DNA of 64,000 nucleotides from Sisyra terminalis (GCA_958496175.1 OY292276.1:60091080-60155079), one strand, 5' to 3'; counted from the first letter of the stretch, positions 1 through 11,480 are shown. Numbers and translations: made by a program. The notes: generated by a model from the sequence alone, not told the origin.

Positions 1-870
1 ACTTTAAAACCATTTTGATAAAGTTTTTGACATCTCCCAAGACTTTTACATTGATTCTTTTTCGGACAAATATTTCCACATTTCCATGGTTGATTTGGGT
101 TCTGTGAATCTTGATTTTATTAAAGTTTTCGCAATTTTTTGTACCATTCCTTTTAATGAAATTCCTGGCCAAACTTCTTCTGAAAATTTCCATAGATCTA
201 CGTGCATACATTCTTCAGCAGCCAATGAAAGTTTGGACTTGTTCCACTTCACCACATGGCCAATAAATATTCAGCAGATTCCCAGAAACACCAAATTACA
301 GTCCTCTGGTTTATATACAAGACCAACCAAATGTTTCCTAAAAAAAACTTGTTAAAGTCTTTTCGCAAATTGGTTCAAATCTATTCGACTTCCTAGTGGA
401 AAATTGAAAATATCTTTTCATAAAATTTGGTCTCAAAATTGAAAATAAAAGTCCTACTCTTAAACGGGCTAATCACGTGGGAGAAAAAAGGGGGTTAGGT
501 GGATATGACAGATGAGGACAATTACCGAGATTTTATGGGTAAAATTTGCATATAACTTATGGATGATCCTCGATCATATATTTACCTTTTCTACATACGA
601 GTTTTTTTCGAGTTCTTAAAATGGTTTTTCGGGAAAATATTTCCACCAGGAAATCGACCAAATTTCTTCTGTTTCATACTTCTGCTAAATTCAGGTCAAT
701 ACTTGGTACCAAAGCCTACTTGATCTTAAAATAAATTAAATAAATTTGTAAATCATTTTCTTCCTATAATGCAGGTGCAAATTTTCAAAAAGTTATAGAA
801 AATCTTGAATTTCTATCATAAGTTTTAATCCTATATTAGTTATGGTAAGGAAGGATTCATATATTTGTAT
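1..870. other. AT-rich non-coding stretch
   Basis: No gene is supported here. A 69-codon open frame on the minus strand (46-255) has a protein-like composition (SLAAEECMHVDLWKF, then FSEEVWPGISLKGMV). It begins at a GTG, has no recognisable family and no convincing splice sites, so it may be a decayed transposon or host-exon fragment. Nothing else stands out. Confidence 0.4.
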
Positions 871-1898
871 TTTATCAAAGAGAATTGCATAATTGGCTAC
901 GTATATCGGAGATAATGATTGTATTGATTACATGAAATTTATGTTGGAATAATGTGTGAAGCCAAATTGGAGGCGAAAGAAGAATGTTGAGTTTGTTTTT
1001 GATGTGGAAGACGTAATTGGTGGAAGAGGTGGAGAAGAGTGAAGTTTGGTGTTGTGGGATGCAAGATAAAAACAATTTATAAACGAAGAAATAAAAAGCG
1101 ATCGACGCCGATGTCGTCGTGCTATTATACGAATTTCATGTGTCGGTCCTCGTCTTCGTCGTTCAATGAGATTAAATTGTGATGTCGTACGCTTTATATA
1201 CAACACAGCTTTTATATACAAACTGTACGACGACAAAAGTACTTTGTGCTGGCTATATGGTAGGTAGGTAGGTACTATACGTGGAAGACGTCCATGTAAA
1301 AGACGTCGGTGGTGGTGGAGGTGGTGCGGCCAAGTGGGGCAAAGTTTTCACGTCAATATTGAGATACAAAGTTTCATTGTATGCGAGAGAGAGTATCGCA
1401 GCAACATCGATGATCGTCTTGTTCGTTGTGTTGCCGCCGAAAGCTGAAAGCCCACCCGGAGTATAGGGAGCAGTTTAATTAAAGAGCGGCCGGCGCCGCG
1501 ACGTAGCAACATATATCTACGTGTAGGGTATATGCTGGCCGAGCGAGATGGAGCACATGCCGTGCGTATTCACTCCGCATAGCTGCTGATATCTGTCGTG
1601 GTTGCTCTCCTGCGGGAAAACTCGTTCTCCCGGTCCCGTAAAAGGCGGAGCCACCAGTTCACCGTTCAAAGGCACCGCCCGGATCACGTTTTAACAAAAC
1701 CACTTCTTGATGATTTATTACATTATCACCTGTGTGCAACATGAAAGGGACCCGGACCGACGGACCATAGCCGACGAGACCAGCTTCACACCAACAAATC
1801 CCTCGACTCGTTTCCCCTGCTGTCTCGTCGTCCACGTAGCCATTTTGCTCACCCAACTAAATTATTTTGATTTTACAATTTGCAAATTCGTTTTCGCA

Positions 1899-2078
1899 AT
1901 GCAATTCCTACAAAAGTTCACGGCATTAGTAGCTGGTCTCAATAAATACCTACATTCACCTATGATAGCAGGAATTGCAATATTTTCCGTAACAACAAAA
2001 GTGGTGCAATTTACTTTGTTTTATTTGCCGTTATTTAAAGAAAAAAAATCCCTTTTTCGACCGGAAAAACTACTTCAG
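1899..2078 (+). CDS. Candidate first coding exon, unidentified membrane-type protein
   Basis: An ATG at 1899 opens 60 codons that end exactly at a consensus donor (CAG then GTGAGT at 2079) in phase 0. The peptide starts MQFLQKFTALVAGLNKYL, has a hydrophobic stretch around residues 25-46 that could be one membrane segment, and ends in a basic tail with KEKKSLFRPEKLLQ. The 250 bases upstream are GC-rich for this window and could be promoter or 5' UTR. I do not recognise the family, and no following exon was found downstream, where repeats begin at about 2.2 kb. If real, the gene has a long first intron. It could also be a chance frame before a chance GTGAGT. Confidence 0.3.
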
Positions 2079-2229
2079 GTGAGTAAGGAATATAAGTTGA
2101 TAATTTGAAAGTCTTAGAAAATATTCTGTTTTTCCTGTATCAGTGAACTATAGATATACATCAGACATTGAAATATACTAAGGTTTCAATCAATATTTAC
2201 AATTTTCCTGTGGAATTACTACGGTAGGT

Positions 2230-3560
2230 ACAATCGGCAGCCCCACAGAAATATAATTCTTTATTTTCCATCCAAAATTGGATCATTACCTTAAAATAAA
2301 TATATTTTTATTAGATTTTTCTATTAAATCAGATAGTTCAAATACGTACGATTGAATATTTTTAATTAAACGATAAAAAATCCGTTATTCCTTGCTTCTT
2401 ATGAATCATTTTCTACGGACTATTGTCTACCATTATAAGCATTGTAAAGGGAATAATCTGCAAAAATAAATAGTTTTAAAAAACGAAGATGTTTCAAATA
2501 ATTTGAGATAAAATACCTAATGACATTTACTTTTGATTTTTCTCTGGAAGTATCTCCAACTATTTATATTCGTGTCTTTAAAAATGTTCTTCCCAAAAGC
2601 CATCGTAAATCATTAGGTATATAAGATTCACTTTTTTATAACAAGCCCGTGTGTAATTCCCCTGGATCACAATCTCGTTGAAAAACATTAACATTTTCGG
2701 TCGTAATTTGATCAAAACTATAAATATGTTATTGTAGAGTTTCCGATCCTCGATGATGATAGATTGGTAAAAATATTCAGAGGACTAGGATCAAATAACA
2801 ATCAGTCAAAACTATTTATTACTAAATAGTTTTAAATAATTTATTATTAAATATGTTTCTACATTTGTAAAGCTTTAAACATGACAAGCCTTGTCTTACT
2901 TAGGCCAGCCGTATACTTTAACAAGTGTACATATCTGCAGCCCCGTAGAAATATTTTTTATTTTCCATCCAAAGTTTTGCCATTACCTTAAAATAAATAT
3001 AATTGTATTAGACTTTTTTATTCAATCAGATAGTTTAAATACTTACGATTGAATATCCTTGCTGGAATTTTACGTTATACGATAAAAAATCCGTTATTCA
3101 TTGGTTTTTATGAATCATTTTCTACGGACAATTATGCCATAAGTAATTGTCTACCATTATAATCATTGGTGATGTAAAAGAAATAATCTGCAAAAATAAA
3201 TATTTTTAAAAACGAAAATGTTTTCAATAATTTCAGATAAAATACCTAATGAAATTTAATATATTAGGTATATAAGATTCACTTTTTTATAACTAGTCCG
3301 TATGTAATTCCCCTGGATCACAATCTCGTTGAAAAACATTAACGTTTTCGGTCGTAATTTAATCAAAACTATAAATATGTTTCTACATTTGTAAAGCTTT
3401 AAACATGACAAGCCTTGTCTTACTTAGGCCAGCCGCATACTTTAACGGGTGTACATATCTGCAGCCCCACAGAAATATTATTCTTTATTTTCCATCCAAA
3501 GTTTTGCCATTATTTTAAAATAAATATAATTTTATTAGATTTTTCTATTCAATCATTTTC
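2230..3560. repeat. Imperfect tandem repeat, about 2.5 copies
   Basis: A segment beginning near GCAGCCCCACAGAAATAT at about 2238 recurs at about 2938 and, truncated, at about 3463. Shared blocks include the run ending AATCCGTTATTC, the block GAATAATCTGCAAAAATAAA and AAAACATTAACNTTTTCGGTCG. The second unit has lost about 170 bases relative to the first. No coding potential is seen. Confidence 0.75.
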
Positions 3561-3592
3561 ATATTGTGATGAATCTGAATAATTGAATGATT

Positions 3593-6300
3593 TTCTTTAT
3601 ATTAGAAAACCCATGGTGGTTATAATTTGGAGCATTTCAATTTGATAGAAAGATTTATCACCTTCCTTTTGGAATGATTAATCTTATAGGTAGACTTGGA
3701 GTACTAAATCTTAAAGTAGATCTTGTTCACGTAGTTTGGAGTCTTCGACAATAACTATACAAACTAAACTTCCAGGTGGACAACTATCTTTGATAGACAT
3801 TTTATGGGGGAATTGACTTGGACATTTGCCTGCAAAAGTTTAAATTTTGTAAATCTAATAAAAAATAGATAAATGTCAAAATTTCAATACTTTTCAACGA
3901 ACTTTAAAAATTGTTCTGTTTATAACATAGGCCTCCACCTCAATAAATCCTGTACTTAGTATCAACGGCTTTATACCGAGCCTTATGGAAATATTGGAGA
4001 AAACTGGAAAGTTTTCATGGAGATTTTCTTTATATTAGAAAACCCATGGCGGTCATAATTTGGAGCATTTCAATTTGATAGAAAGATTTATCGCCTTCCT
4101 TTTAGAGTGATTAACTTTATAGGTAGACTTGGAGTACTAAATCTTAAAGTAGATCTTGTTAACGTAGTTTGGAGTCTTCGACAATAACTAAACAAGCTAA
4201 ACTTCCAGGTGGACAACTATCTTTGATAAGACATTTTATGGGGGAATTGACGTAGAAATTTGCCTACAAAAGTTTAAAATTTGTAAATCTAATGAAGAAT
4301 AGAGAAACGTCAAAAATTCAAATACTTTTGAAGAAACTTTGAAAATTGTTCTGTTTATAACATAGATCTCCACCTCAATAACTCCTATACTTAGTGACGA
4401 AGGTTTTACATCGATCATTTTGGAAATATTGGAGAAAACTAGAAAGTTTTACATGGGAATTTTCTTTATATTAGAAAACCCATGGTGGTCATAATTTGGA
4501 GCATTTCAATTTGATACAAAGATTTATCCCCTTCCTTTTGGAATGATTATCTTTATAGGTAGACTTGGAGTACTAAATCTTAAAGTAGATCTTGTTCACG
4601 TAGTTTGGAGTCTTCGACAATAACTACACAAGCTAAACTTCCAGGTGGACAACTATCTTTGATAGACATTTTATGGAGGAATTGACGTAGAAATTTACCT
4701 ACAAAAGTTAAAATTTTGTTAATCTCATGAAGAATAGAGAAACGTCAAAATTTCAAATACTTTTTAAGAAACTTTGAAAATTGTTCTGTTTATAACATAG
4801 GCCTCCACCTCAATGAATCCTGTACTAAGTATCAACGGCTTTATACCGAGCATTATGGAAATATTGGAGAAAACTAGAAAGTTTTACATGGAAATTTTCT
4901 TTATGTTAGAAAACCCATGGTGGTCATAATTTGGAGCATTTCAATTTGATAGAAAGATTTATCACCTTCCTTTTGGAATGATTATCTTTATAGGTAGACT
5001 TGGATTACTAAATCTTAAAGTAGATCTTGTTCGCGTAGTTTGGAGTCTTCGACAACCTAAACTTCCAGGTGGACAACCATTTCTGATAGACATTTTATGA
5101 AGGAATTGACGCAAAAATTTGCCTACAAAAGTTTAAATTTTGTAAATCTCATGAAGAATAGAGAAACGTCAAAATTTCAAATACTTTTTAAGAAACTTTG
5201 AAAATTGTTCTGTTTATAACATAGATCCACCTCAATAAATCCTTTACTTAGTGACAATGGCTTTATACCAAGCATTATGGAAATATTGGAGAAAACTGGA
5301 AGGTTTTACATGGAGATTTTCTTTATATTAGAAAACCAATGGTGGTCATAATTTGGAACATTTCAATTTGATAGAAAGATTTATCGCCTTCCTTTTAGAG
5401 TGATTAACTTTATAGGTAGACTTGGAGTACTAAATCTTAAAGTAGATCTTGTTCACGTGGTTTGGAGTCTTCGACAATAACTATACAAGCTAAACTTCCA
5501 GGTGGACAACTATTTATGATAGACATTTTATGGAGGAATTGACGTAGAAATTTGCCTGCAAAAGTTTAAATTTTGTAAATCTAATAAAGAATAGAGAAAC
5601 GTCAAAATTTCAAATACTTTTCAGCGAACTTTAAAAATTGTTCTGTTTATAACATAGATCTCCACCTCAATAAATCATGTACTTAGTGTCAACGGCTTTA
5701 TATCAAGCCTTATGGAAATATTGTAGAAAACTAGAAAGTTTTACATGGAGATTTTCTTTATATTAGAAACCCATGGTGGTCATAATTTGGAGCATTTTTT
5801 GTTGGACTTGGAGTACTAAATCTTAAAGTAGATCTCGTTAACGTAGTTTGGAGTCTTCGACAATAACTATATCAGCTAAACTTCCAGGTGGACAAGACAT
5901 TTTATGGAGGAATTGACGTAGAAATTTGCCTGCAAAAGTTTAAATTTTGTAAATCTAATGAAGAATAGAGAAACGTCAAAATTTCAAATACTTTTTAAGA
6001 AACTTTGAAAATTGTTCTGTTTATAACATAGGCCTCCGCCTCAATGAATCCTGTACTTAGTATCAACGACTTTATACCGAGCATTATGGAAATATTGGAG
6101 AAAACTGGAAAGTTTTACATGGAAATTTTCTTTATATTAGAAAACCCATGGTGGACATAATTTGGAGCATTTCAATTTGATAGTGTTTATCATTTTTCAA
6201 AGATTGTCGCCTTCTTTTTGGAATGATTAATCTTATCGGAAGACTTAAGTAGATCTCTTAATGCAAATTGGAATCTTCGACAAGTCGATTACCACCTAGA
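3593..6300. repeat. Tandem array of a roughly 435-bp unit (about 6.5 copies)
   Basis: Units start with TTCTTTATATTAGAAAACCC at 3593, 4026, 4462, 4897, 5319, 5754 and 6128, giving periods of 433, 436, 435, 422, 435 and 374. Each contains GGAGTACTAAATCTTAAAGT, CTAAACTTCCAGGTGGACAA and GTTCTGTTTATAACATAG. The sixth unit has an internal deletion of about 60 bp and the last breaks off near 6300. Similarity between units is high by eye. There is no persistent reading frame, so this is a non-coding satellite-like block. Confidence 0.9.
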
Positions 6301-7845
6301 AAAAGAAAGACGTGAATAAAAACCGTATTTTTCCACTATTTTTAATAAGCATAGAAAAAACCTGCTGAACCAAAATTGAATTTCCCTCGTTTCTCTCTTT
6401 GGATAGATATCACTCTCCGTGTAAATAAAACGCGTCCGAAATTCGATTATCGGTGAACGTAGTGTAGTTTATCATCCACGTTCCTGTTATCCTCGAAGAT
6501 TCTTTTCTCGTACATTTCAGGATACAATAGCGTCTCGATCAAACAAACGTGATGGAAACTTGCACCACTTCATCCCGTCGTCGTCCCCCGTCCCCATCCA
6601 CCCTCGGCATCTTCACCCACGTCCACGTCGACCGATTTGTATTCCTCCGGTGTCCGCGGTGCTCGACAGGATTTTCTTCCTCCATTTTTCCGATACGAAG
6701 ACAGACCAATTTTCGATCAATTTCCCGTCTGATTTGGGCCAAGTGGTGTCACTATCGCACGTGGACATGCCGAACATAGCCACGTGTTTGTTTCGCTCAA
6801 ATATTTTCCTGTCGGATTTGATTCGCTCGAGTGCCATCCCGCCACCACCAACCGCCCTCCTCTGGTCATTGATAGATCGGAAAATAGACGAAAACAAAAA
6901 AAAAAGGAAAATCCACCCTGGTTAGCACGTGCCACGAATATCACATTCCCTGAAACAATCGAATGCGTCAACTATCAACAAAAACAAATGCGAATTTCCG
7001 TTGTTGAACAAAATTCAAAAATCGCTACCAACCTAATCGAATTTAACGCCCAAAACAAAAACATCAACATAAATAGCCCCCATTGTCACCCCACCCCACC
7101 CCCCTTGCCCCTTTTACATCCTAAATATATGCATTGCTTTTACCATATAGAAATATTACAACAAAGTAAAACGTTTACATAGAAAATTACAAAGTAGAAC
7201 AACCCCCCGAATTTAGCAATTCATAATAAGCAATAGCCGACAATAATGATATTTTTTTTATGTAATTTAAAACTCAAATATAACAGGCTCGTACCCATAC
7301 CCTTCAGGGTTTTAGCTATTTAAAAAAAGGGGGGCGACATTTTTTGAAAATTTATCGAACAGGGGGAAATAGGGGTTTCTCTGGCCGATAGTATTACCAA
7401 GTGAATGAATAATAGATTTTTTTGTCGGTGGGGTGGGACACATATGGAGAAGTAAATTTTCGAAATTGAGTGTTACAAAGTATAAATAAATAGTGGATGA
7501 AGGGTTGATTGTATGTTGGGGTTGTTTGGTGTCAAACTTAATTTTTTTTTTGAGGCCTATATCGATAGATAATATACAAGATAAAGCTTGGGTTTTTTCG
7601 ATTATATAAATTGTTAATAGCTTTTTTCTGAAAACATAATTTAAAAGTTTGAATTTTCTAAAATGGGAAATCATTCGTGGAGGTTTGAGTTAGTATAGTA
7701 ATTAATTGATTACGAAAAATTAATTATTAAATAATAAATTTAGTAAAATATTTAAAAAAATAGAGTTTTAGCGCCATATAATAACAAGTATACAGGAAAA
7801 TTTCGAAAAAAAACTAATAATTATCAACTTTTGACAGAGAAAATA
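6300..7845. other. Non-coding; GC-richer island at 6.4-6.95 kb
   Basis: 6400-6950 is GC-richer than its surroundings and has overlapping frames on both strands, none with a recognisable domain. A splice-acceptor-like TTTCAG at 6514-6519 is the only exon hint. It may be a conserved regulatory block or an unrecognised UTR exon. 6950-7845 is AT-rich with homopolymer runs and no gene. Confidence 0.35.
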
Positions 7846-7966
7846 TTAAGGGTTAGTTTTTCTAGCGATTTTCAAGGCTTAGGGTTTTCAAAAAGTTGAT
7901 AATTATTAAATAAGAAGACAATTCAGGTTGTTTAAGATCGGTTTTTTTTTATTTAATATTCAAATT

Positions 7967-8003
7967 AGCTACGTTTCGTTACGTATCGTAACTTCATCAG
8001 GCT
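7967..8003 (-). ncRNA. Hammerhead-ribozyme-like motif (family A, left arm)
   Basis: This is the mirror of the right-arm motif: AGC, CTGATGA (complement of 7994-8000), GTTAC, loop GATAC, GTAAC, GAAA, then CGTA and GCT, with predicted cleavage after the A at 7970. The loop differs by one base from the right arm while core and stem are identical. Confidence 0.5.
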
Positions 8004-8075
8004 AATAAATACAAAATAAAAATAAATTATTTATTGAATTAAAATTGCAACTATTATATTTTTTGTGATTCCAGA

Positions 8076-8112
8076 AGCCTGATGAAGTTACCATACGTAA
8101 CGAAACGTAGCT
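8076..8112 (+). ncRNA. Hammerhead-ribozyme-like motif (family A, right arm)
   Basis: In order: AGC (8076-8078, stem I), CTGATGA (8079-8085, core), a spare A, GTTAC and GTAAC pairing around CATAC (stem II), GAAA (8102-8105), a minimal CG stem III, then GTA with predicted cleavage after A8109, then GCT (8110-8112), which pairs with the first AGC. The order matches a type I hammerhead with a very short stem III. Departures from consensus are the extra A before stem II and a stem III of only two pairs. Activity is not shown by sequence alone. Confidence 0.5.
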
Positions 8113-8644
8113 AATTTGAATATTAAAAAATATTAAATAAAAAAAAAACGATTTTAAACAACCTAAATTGTCTTCTTATTTAATAAAAGCTAAGATCTGA
8201 ACTTTATCATTTGTTGATAATTACCTATACGTTTATGGAATTTATACCCAAATTTTGTATTTTCCCACACATTTTTTCAAAATATTCAAAAATTTGAATT
8301 CCAGTTCGAAGTTCTTACAATTCGATTTTCTTCCAAACTGCCGGAATTGTAAAAATTGAAATTTTCTTTAATAGAATAATGATTTCAGTCGATTTTTTTC
8401 AAATTAAAAGCTTGACATTATTAATTAAATAGTTCAGAATGGTTCAGAATTTTATCACAAGTAAAAAAATTAATTTTGATCTGTCGATTTTATTCCATTA
8501 GATTCAATTCCAAATCGTCGAAATTCCTCGAGTTTTAGTGATTTAATTAGTGATTCCAGAATTTGATGTAGAAAGGGGTAGGGGAAGGTACCTATCTTTA
8601 AGATAATATATAAGAAGGTATTCCAATCTGGAGTAGGTACTACC

Positions 8645-8785
8645 CAAGGTTTATAAAATACACAGGTGGCTACGTGACGTATCAAGAAGAAATCGTACGT
8701 ATATCTTCAGGCTGATTCAAATTTCAAAATTCTTCGTATGACGTCATTTTTTTAATGGAGCAACCTGTGAAATTTATAAACCTTG
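8645..8785. mobile_element. MITE, CAAGG family, copy 1 (9-bp TSD)
   Basis: Terminal inverted repeats run CAAGGTTTATAAAATACACA to the complementary end CCTGTG..TTTATAAACCTTG. It is flanked by a perfect 9-bp duplication GGTACTACC (8636-8644 and 8786-8794). It is internally non-coding and holds TGACGTCA. The neighbouring duplication copy (near 9490) is the uninterrupted site. A 9-bp duplication is typical of Mutator-like elements, so that superfamily is the best guess. Confidence 0.9.
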
Positions 8786-9599
8786 GGTACTACCTATATT
8801 TCCATACATATTCAGTACTCTGGATACACTAGTGGTGGCGCCACGTCTTGACTCAATTTTCATAATACATTATAGGATTGGAATAGTGTAAGCAGGAAAA
8901 TTTAGAAAACTTGTTTATTGGGGTGTGATTTTAACATAGAAAATATTAAGGGTTGGTTTTTCTAACGATTTTTAAAGCTTATGGTTTCAAAAATATGATT
9001 ATTATCTATAGATTTAAGGCATTTATGGCCAAGTTTTGAAAATTTCCCTCCAATTTTCAAAGTAATCAAATTTTAATTCCCGTTCGAAGTTCTTACAATT
9101 CGGCTTTTTTCCAAACTTCCGGAATTGTGAAAATTGAAACTTTCTATCATAGAATAATGATTTAAGTCGATTTTTTATGAATTAAAACCTTGAAATGATT
9201 AATTAAATAGTTCAGATTGATTCAGAATTTAAAGAATAGTTAAAAAATTTAATTTTGATCTGTCGATTTTATTCCAGTAGGTTTAAATCCAAATCGTCGC
9301 AATTCATCGAATTTTAGTGTTTTTTTTCTCATTAATTTATGGTAGCAAACATGCTAGGATTTCAACCATTAAAATAGTTCACCTACAAGTATTTTCTCTT
9401 TAATTAGTGATTCCCGAATTTGATGTTGAAAGAGGAAGGGAAAGTACCTACTTTTAAGATAATATATAAGAAGATATCCCAATCTGGAGTACCTAACACC
9501 TATATTTCCATACCTATTTAGTACTCTGGATACACTAGTGGCGGCGCCACATCTTGACTCATTTTCTGTCATTTTCCATCATGCATTGCAGAATTGGAA

Positions 9600-10547
9600 T
9601 AGTTTCTTTTATACTCTCTAACTTATTTCCAGACCTGATTAAGTTCATGGTGGCCAACCTTCAAAGCGCGAAGCGCTAAATTTGAACTATCATTGAAACC
9701 AATTTCCCTGCAATCGTAAAAAGCTTTCCACTAACAATAAAAACTTCTTTTTAACCCTTTTAAGTAAGTTATCATTTTTCATGGACCAATTTCATTTTTA
9801 CTGATTTTCTTTGGTAATTTTCTCGAAAACGAATTGCCTCAAATTTTGTACATCAACTAGTAATATAAAAGAAATAGTAAATCCGAAAATTTCATCAACT
9901 TATTTCTCACTCTCTTGTTAGGTTTGGGGTATGGATTTACACATCCCTACAAAAAAAAAGGTTGGCAGCTTCAATATTGAGGGTTTCTTCTTGGAAATTT
10001 TTAGGGGCTTGTTTTTTATTGTGTTTATACACATTGAAATCTTTGTGTGGAGGGATGAATTAATTTCGAGCTGGTAGGTATACCTACAGGACCTGGTGAC
10101 TGCGACGACGTCGACGACGGGCGGCGGTGCACACGTCACTGTTGTATATGGCGCAATATGGTGGGGCGGAGTTCCGACGAGGGCGAGGCCAACATCGAGC
10201 ATTGGCTGCGTCGTCCGGCTCCACCTCAACTGTTGGCAAATATTGCTCGACAAATAGAAGCTGTTTGTAACAATGTTTGAAAGGGGTCCACCGTAAGCAA
10301 GCTCATCTCATCGCCGAGCGTAGCAGTTCCACCGAAACCATGCCAACAGGACAACCATGCAACAATCAGAAAACTCACTTTTCCCTCGGACCCTCTGACT
10401 AATTGGCCGATTCAATTGTTTCGTAGTTATCTGTCAAGAAGTGTTCTTGGCGGCGGTGTGAATTTCCCGTACTAGTGTGTGTGGTTTTTTCTTTTGGTGG
10501 ATTAATGTTGGTTACTTGGAGATAGTTCTTCGATTTCGGTGTTATAT
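9600..10547. promoter_or_regulatory. Region upstream of FoxQ2
   Basis: No repeat or open gene is evident. From about 10080 the base composition becomes GC-rich, with GACGACGTCGACGACG-type sequence that continues to the FoxQ2 start, so promoter and 5' UTR probably lie in 10.1-10.55 kb. No clear TATA box was found. A short upstream coding exon cannot be excluded. Confidence 0.4.
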
Positions 10548-11480
10548 ATGTGCAGCAACGAACAGCCAGGAGGAACATCGACGGTGCAAGCAGGATCTGC
10601 CGTGAGAATGCCGTTGCCGTTGCCGCTGGCTGGCGATCTTCCGGCCGCTCCGCGGCCCATGCTTCCCATCGACCACTATCGCCTCCAACTATACCAATAT
10701 GCCGTCGCCGAGCGGCTCCGCTATCCATTCCCGTTTCCGGCGCCGCTCCCGTGCTACCCGTTATTCCCGCGAGCCTTACAGCCGGAAGAACCAAAACCGC
10801 AACACAGCTACATAGGCCTGATCGCCATGGCGATCTTAAGCTCGCCCGACGGCAAACTTGTGCTATCCGACATCTATCAACACATTCTCGACCACTATCC
10901 GTATTTCCGGACGCGTGGTCCGGGCTGGCGGAATTCCATACGTCACAATTTATCCCTGAACGATTGTTTTATCAAAGCGGGACGCAGCGCCAACGGTAAG
11001 GGCCACTATTGGGCGGTGCATCCGGCCAACGTGGACGATTTCCGGAAAGGTGATTTTCGGCGACGGAAAGCGCAACGAAAAGTGCGACGTCACATGGGAC
11101 TTGCCGTGGATGAAGAGGGTGCCGACTCGCCGAGTCCACCGCCGCTTTCCGTGAGTCCACCAGCAATTGCGGGACCTAGTGGAACGGCGGTTTTTCCCAC
11201 GGTACCTCGTGGACCGTCACGAAAACGTCAATTTGACGTCGCATCCCTCCTAGCACCTGACAGCGGGGATGACACTCCCGACGAAGACATCGACGTCGTC
11301 AGCGGCGAACATCCACATCCACCATCGAAAACCGAAGTCCCGTCGGCATTGCGTCCATGGCCCGTTTTACCTCTAGTCAGCCACTATTATCAAGCACTAC
11401 TCCAAGCTCGACCTCCACCTGGACCACCACCACCCACCACCGATTTAGACCAATTCAAAACTGAACTTTCCGACTCATAA
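10548..11480 (+). CDS. foxQ2: Forkhead transcription factor FoxQ2
   Basis: One open frame of 310 codons from ATG 10548 to TAA 11478-11480. It encodes a nuclear winged-helix DNA-binding protein. The forkhead domain occupies about residues 83-180: it begins KPQHSYIGLIAMAIL, carries the recognition-helix block WRNSIRHNLSLNDCF (127-141) and ends in the basic wing GDFRRRKAQRKVRR. The wording IKAGRSANGKGHYWAVHPAN is typical of the FoxQ2 class (Drosophila fd102C). After the domain, FDVASLL (229-235) is an EH1-type motif, the Groucho-corepressor docking site common in FoxQ2 proteins. The N-terminus is rich in proline and leucine. In other animals FoxQ2 patterns the anterior head and brain; that role is inferred from the family. 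An in-frame GTG nine bases upstream is not a eukaryotic start. A 5' exon before 10548 remains possible. Confidence 0.92.
   Translation: MCSNEQPGGTSTVQAGSAVRMPLPLPLAGDLPAAPRPMLPIDHYRLQLYQYAVAERLRYPFPFPAPLPCYPLFPRALQPEEPKPQHSYIGLIAMAILSSPDGKLVLSDIYQHILDHYPYFRTRGPGWRNSIRHNLSLNDCFIKAGRSANGKGHYWAVHPANVDDFRKGDFRRRKAQRKVRRHMGLAVDEEGADSPSPPPLSVSPPAIAGPSGTAVFPTVPRGPSRKRQFDVASLLAPDSGDDTPDEDIDVVSGEHPHPPSKTEVPSALRPWPVLPLVSHYYQALLQARPPPGPPPPTTDLDQFKTELSDS

Larger units (their letters stand above)
7906..8212. mobile_element. Foldback element, family A, with hammerhead-like motifs in both arms
   Basis: Two arms of about 105 bp are inverted around a short AT-rich loop. The left arm starts TTAAATAAGAAGACAATT and the right arm ends with its complement at 8183. 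A 29-nt unique tail follows (8184-8212). The whole is flanked by an 11-bp direct repeat, GTTGATAATTA (7895-7905 and 8213-8223). The paralogous duplication copy near 8990 lacks the element. Each arm carries a CTGATGA core, a GTTAC/GTAAC stem and GAAA (see the two ncRNA entries). Inverted arms, a tail and a target duplication of irregular length fit a short Penelope-like retroelement better than a DNA transposon. That class is inferred; no reverse transcriptase is present. Confidence 0.65.
7845..9600. repeat. Tandem duplication of a roughly 0.7-kb segment, later hit by two insertions
   Basis: Blocks GAAAATATTAAGGGTT at about 7841 and 8939, AAGTTCTTACAATTCG at about 8310 and 9088, and TTTTGATCTGTCGATTTTAT at about 8474 and 9256 occur in the same order. 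Copy 1 (about 7840-8885) carries a foldback element at 7906-8212 and a MITE at 8645-8785. Copy 2 (about 8935-9600) lacks both and so shows the empty sites. Both copies end in a segment with GGCGCC that is related to the array at 19.4 kb. Confidence 0.8.

Noticed and set aside
928..1236. Overlapping minus-strand frames near 0.9-1.2 kb
   Set aside because: Low-complexity, His/Arg/Ser-rich translation with no motif or splice consensus; a chance frame.
6549..6971. Five overlapping open frames on both strands
   Set aside because: All arise from one GC-richer patch; none has a domain, codon bias or splice support over the others.
9918..10253. 111-codon minus-strand frame upstream of FoxQ2
   Set aside because: Uneven composition and no family signal; it overlaps the probable FoxQ2 promoter.
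10550..10999. Second plus-strand frame and minus-strand frames inside FoxQ2
   Set aside because: Shadows of the forkhead coding frame; translations are arginine/proline-rich and lack motifs.
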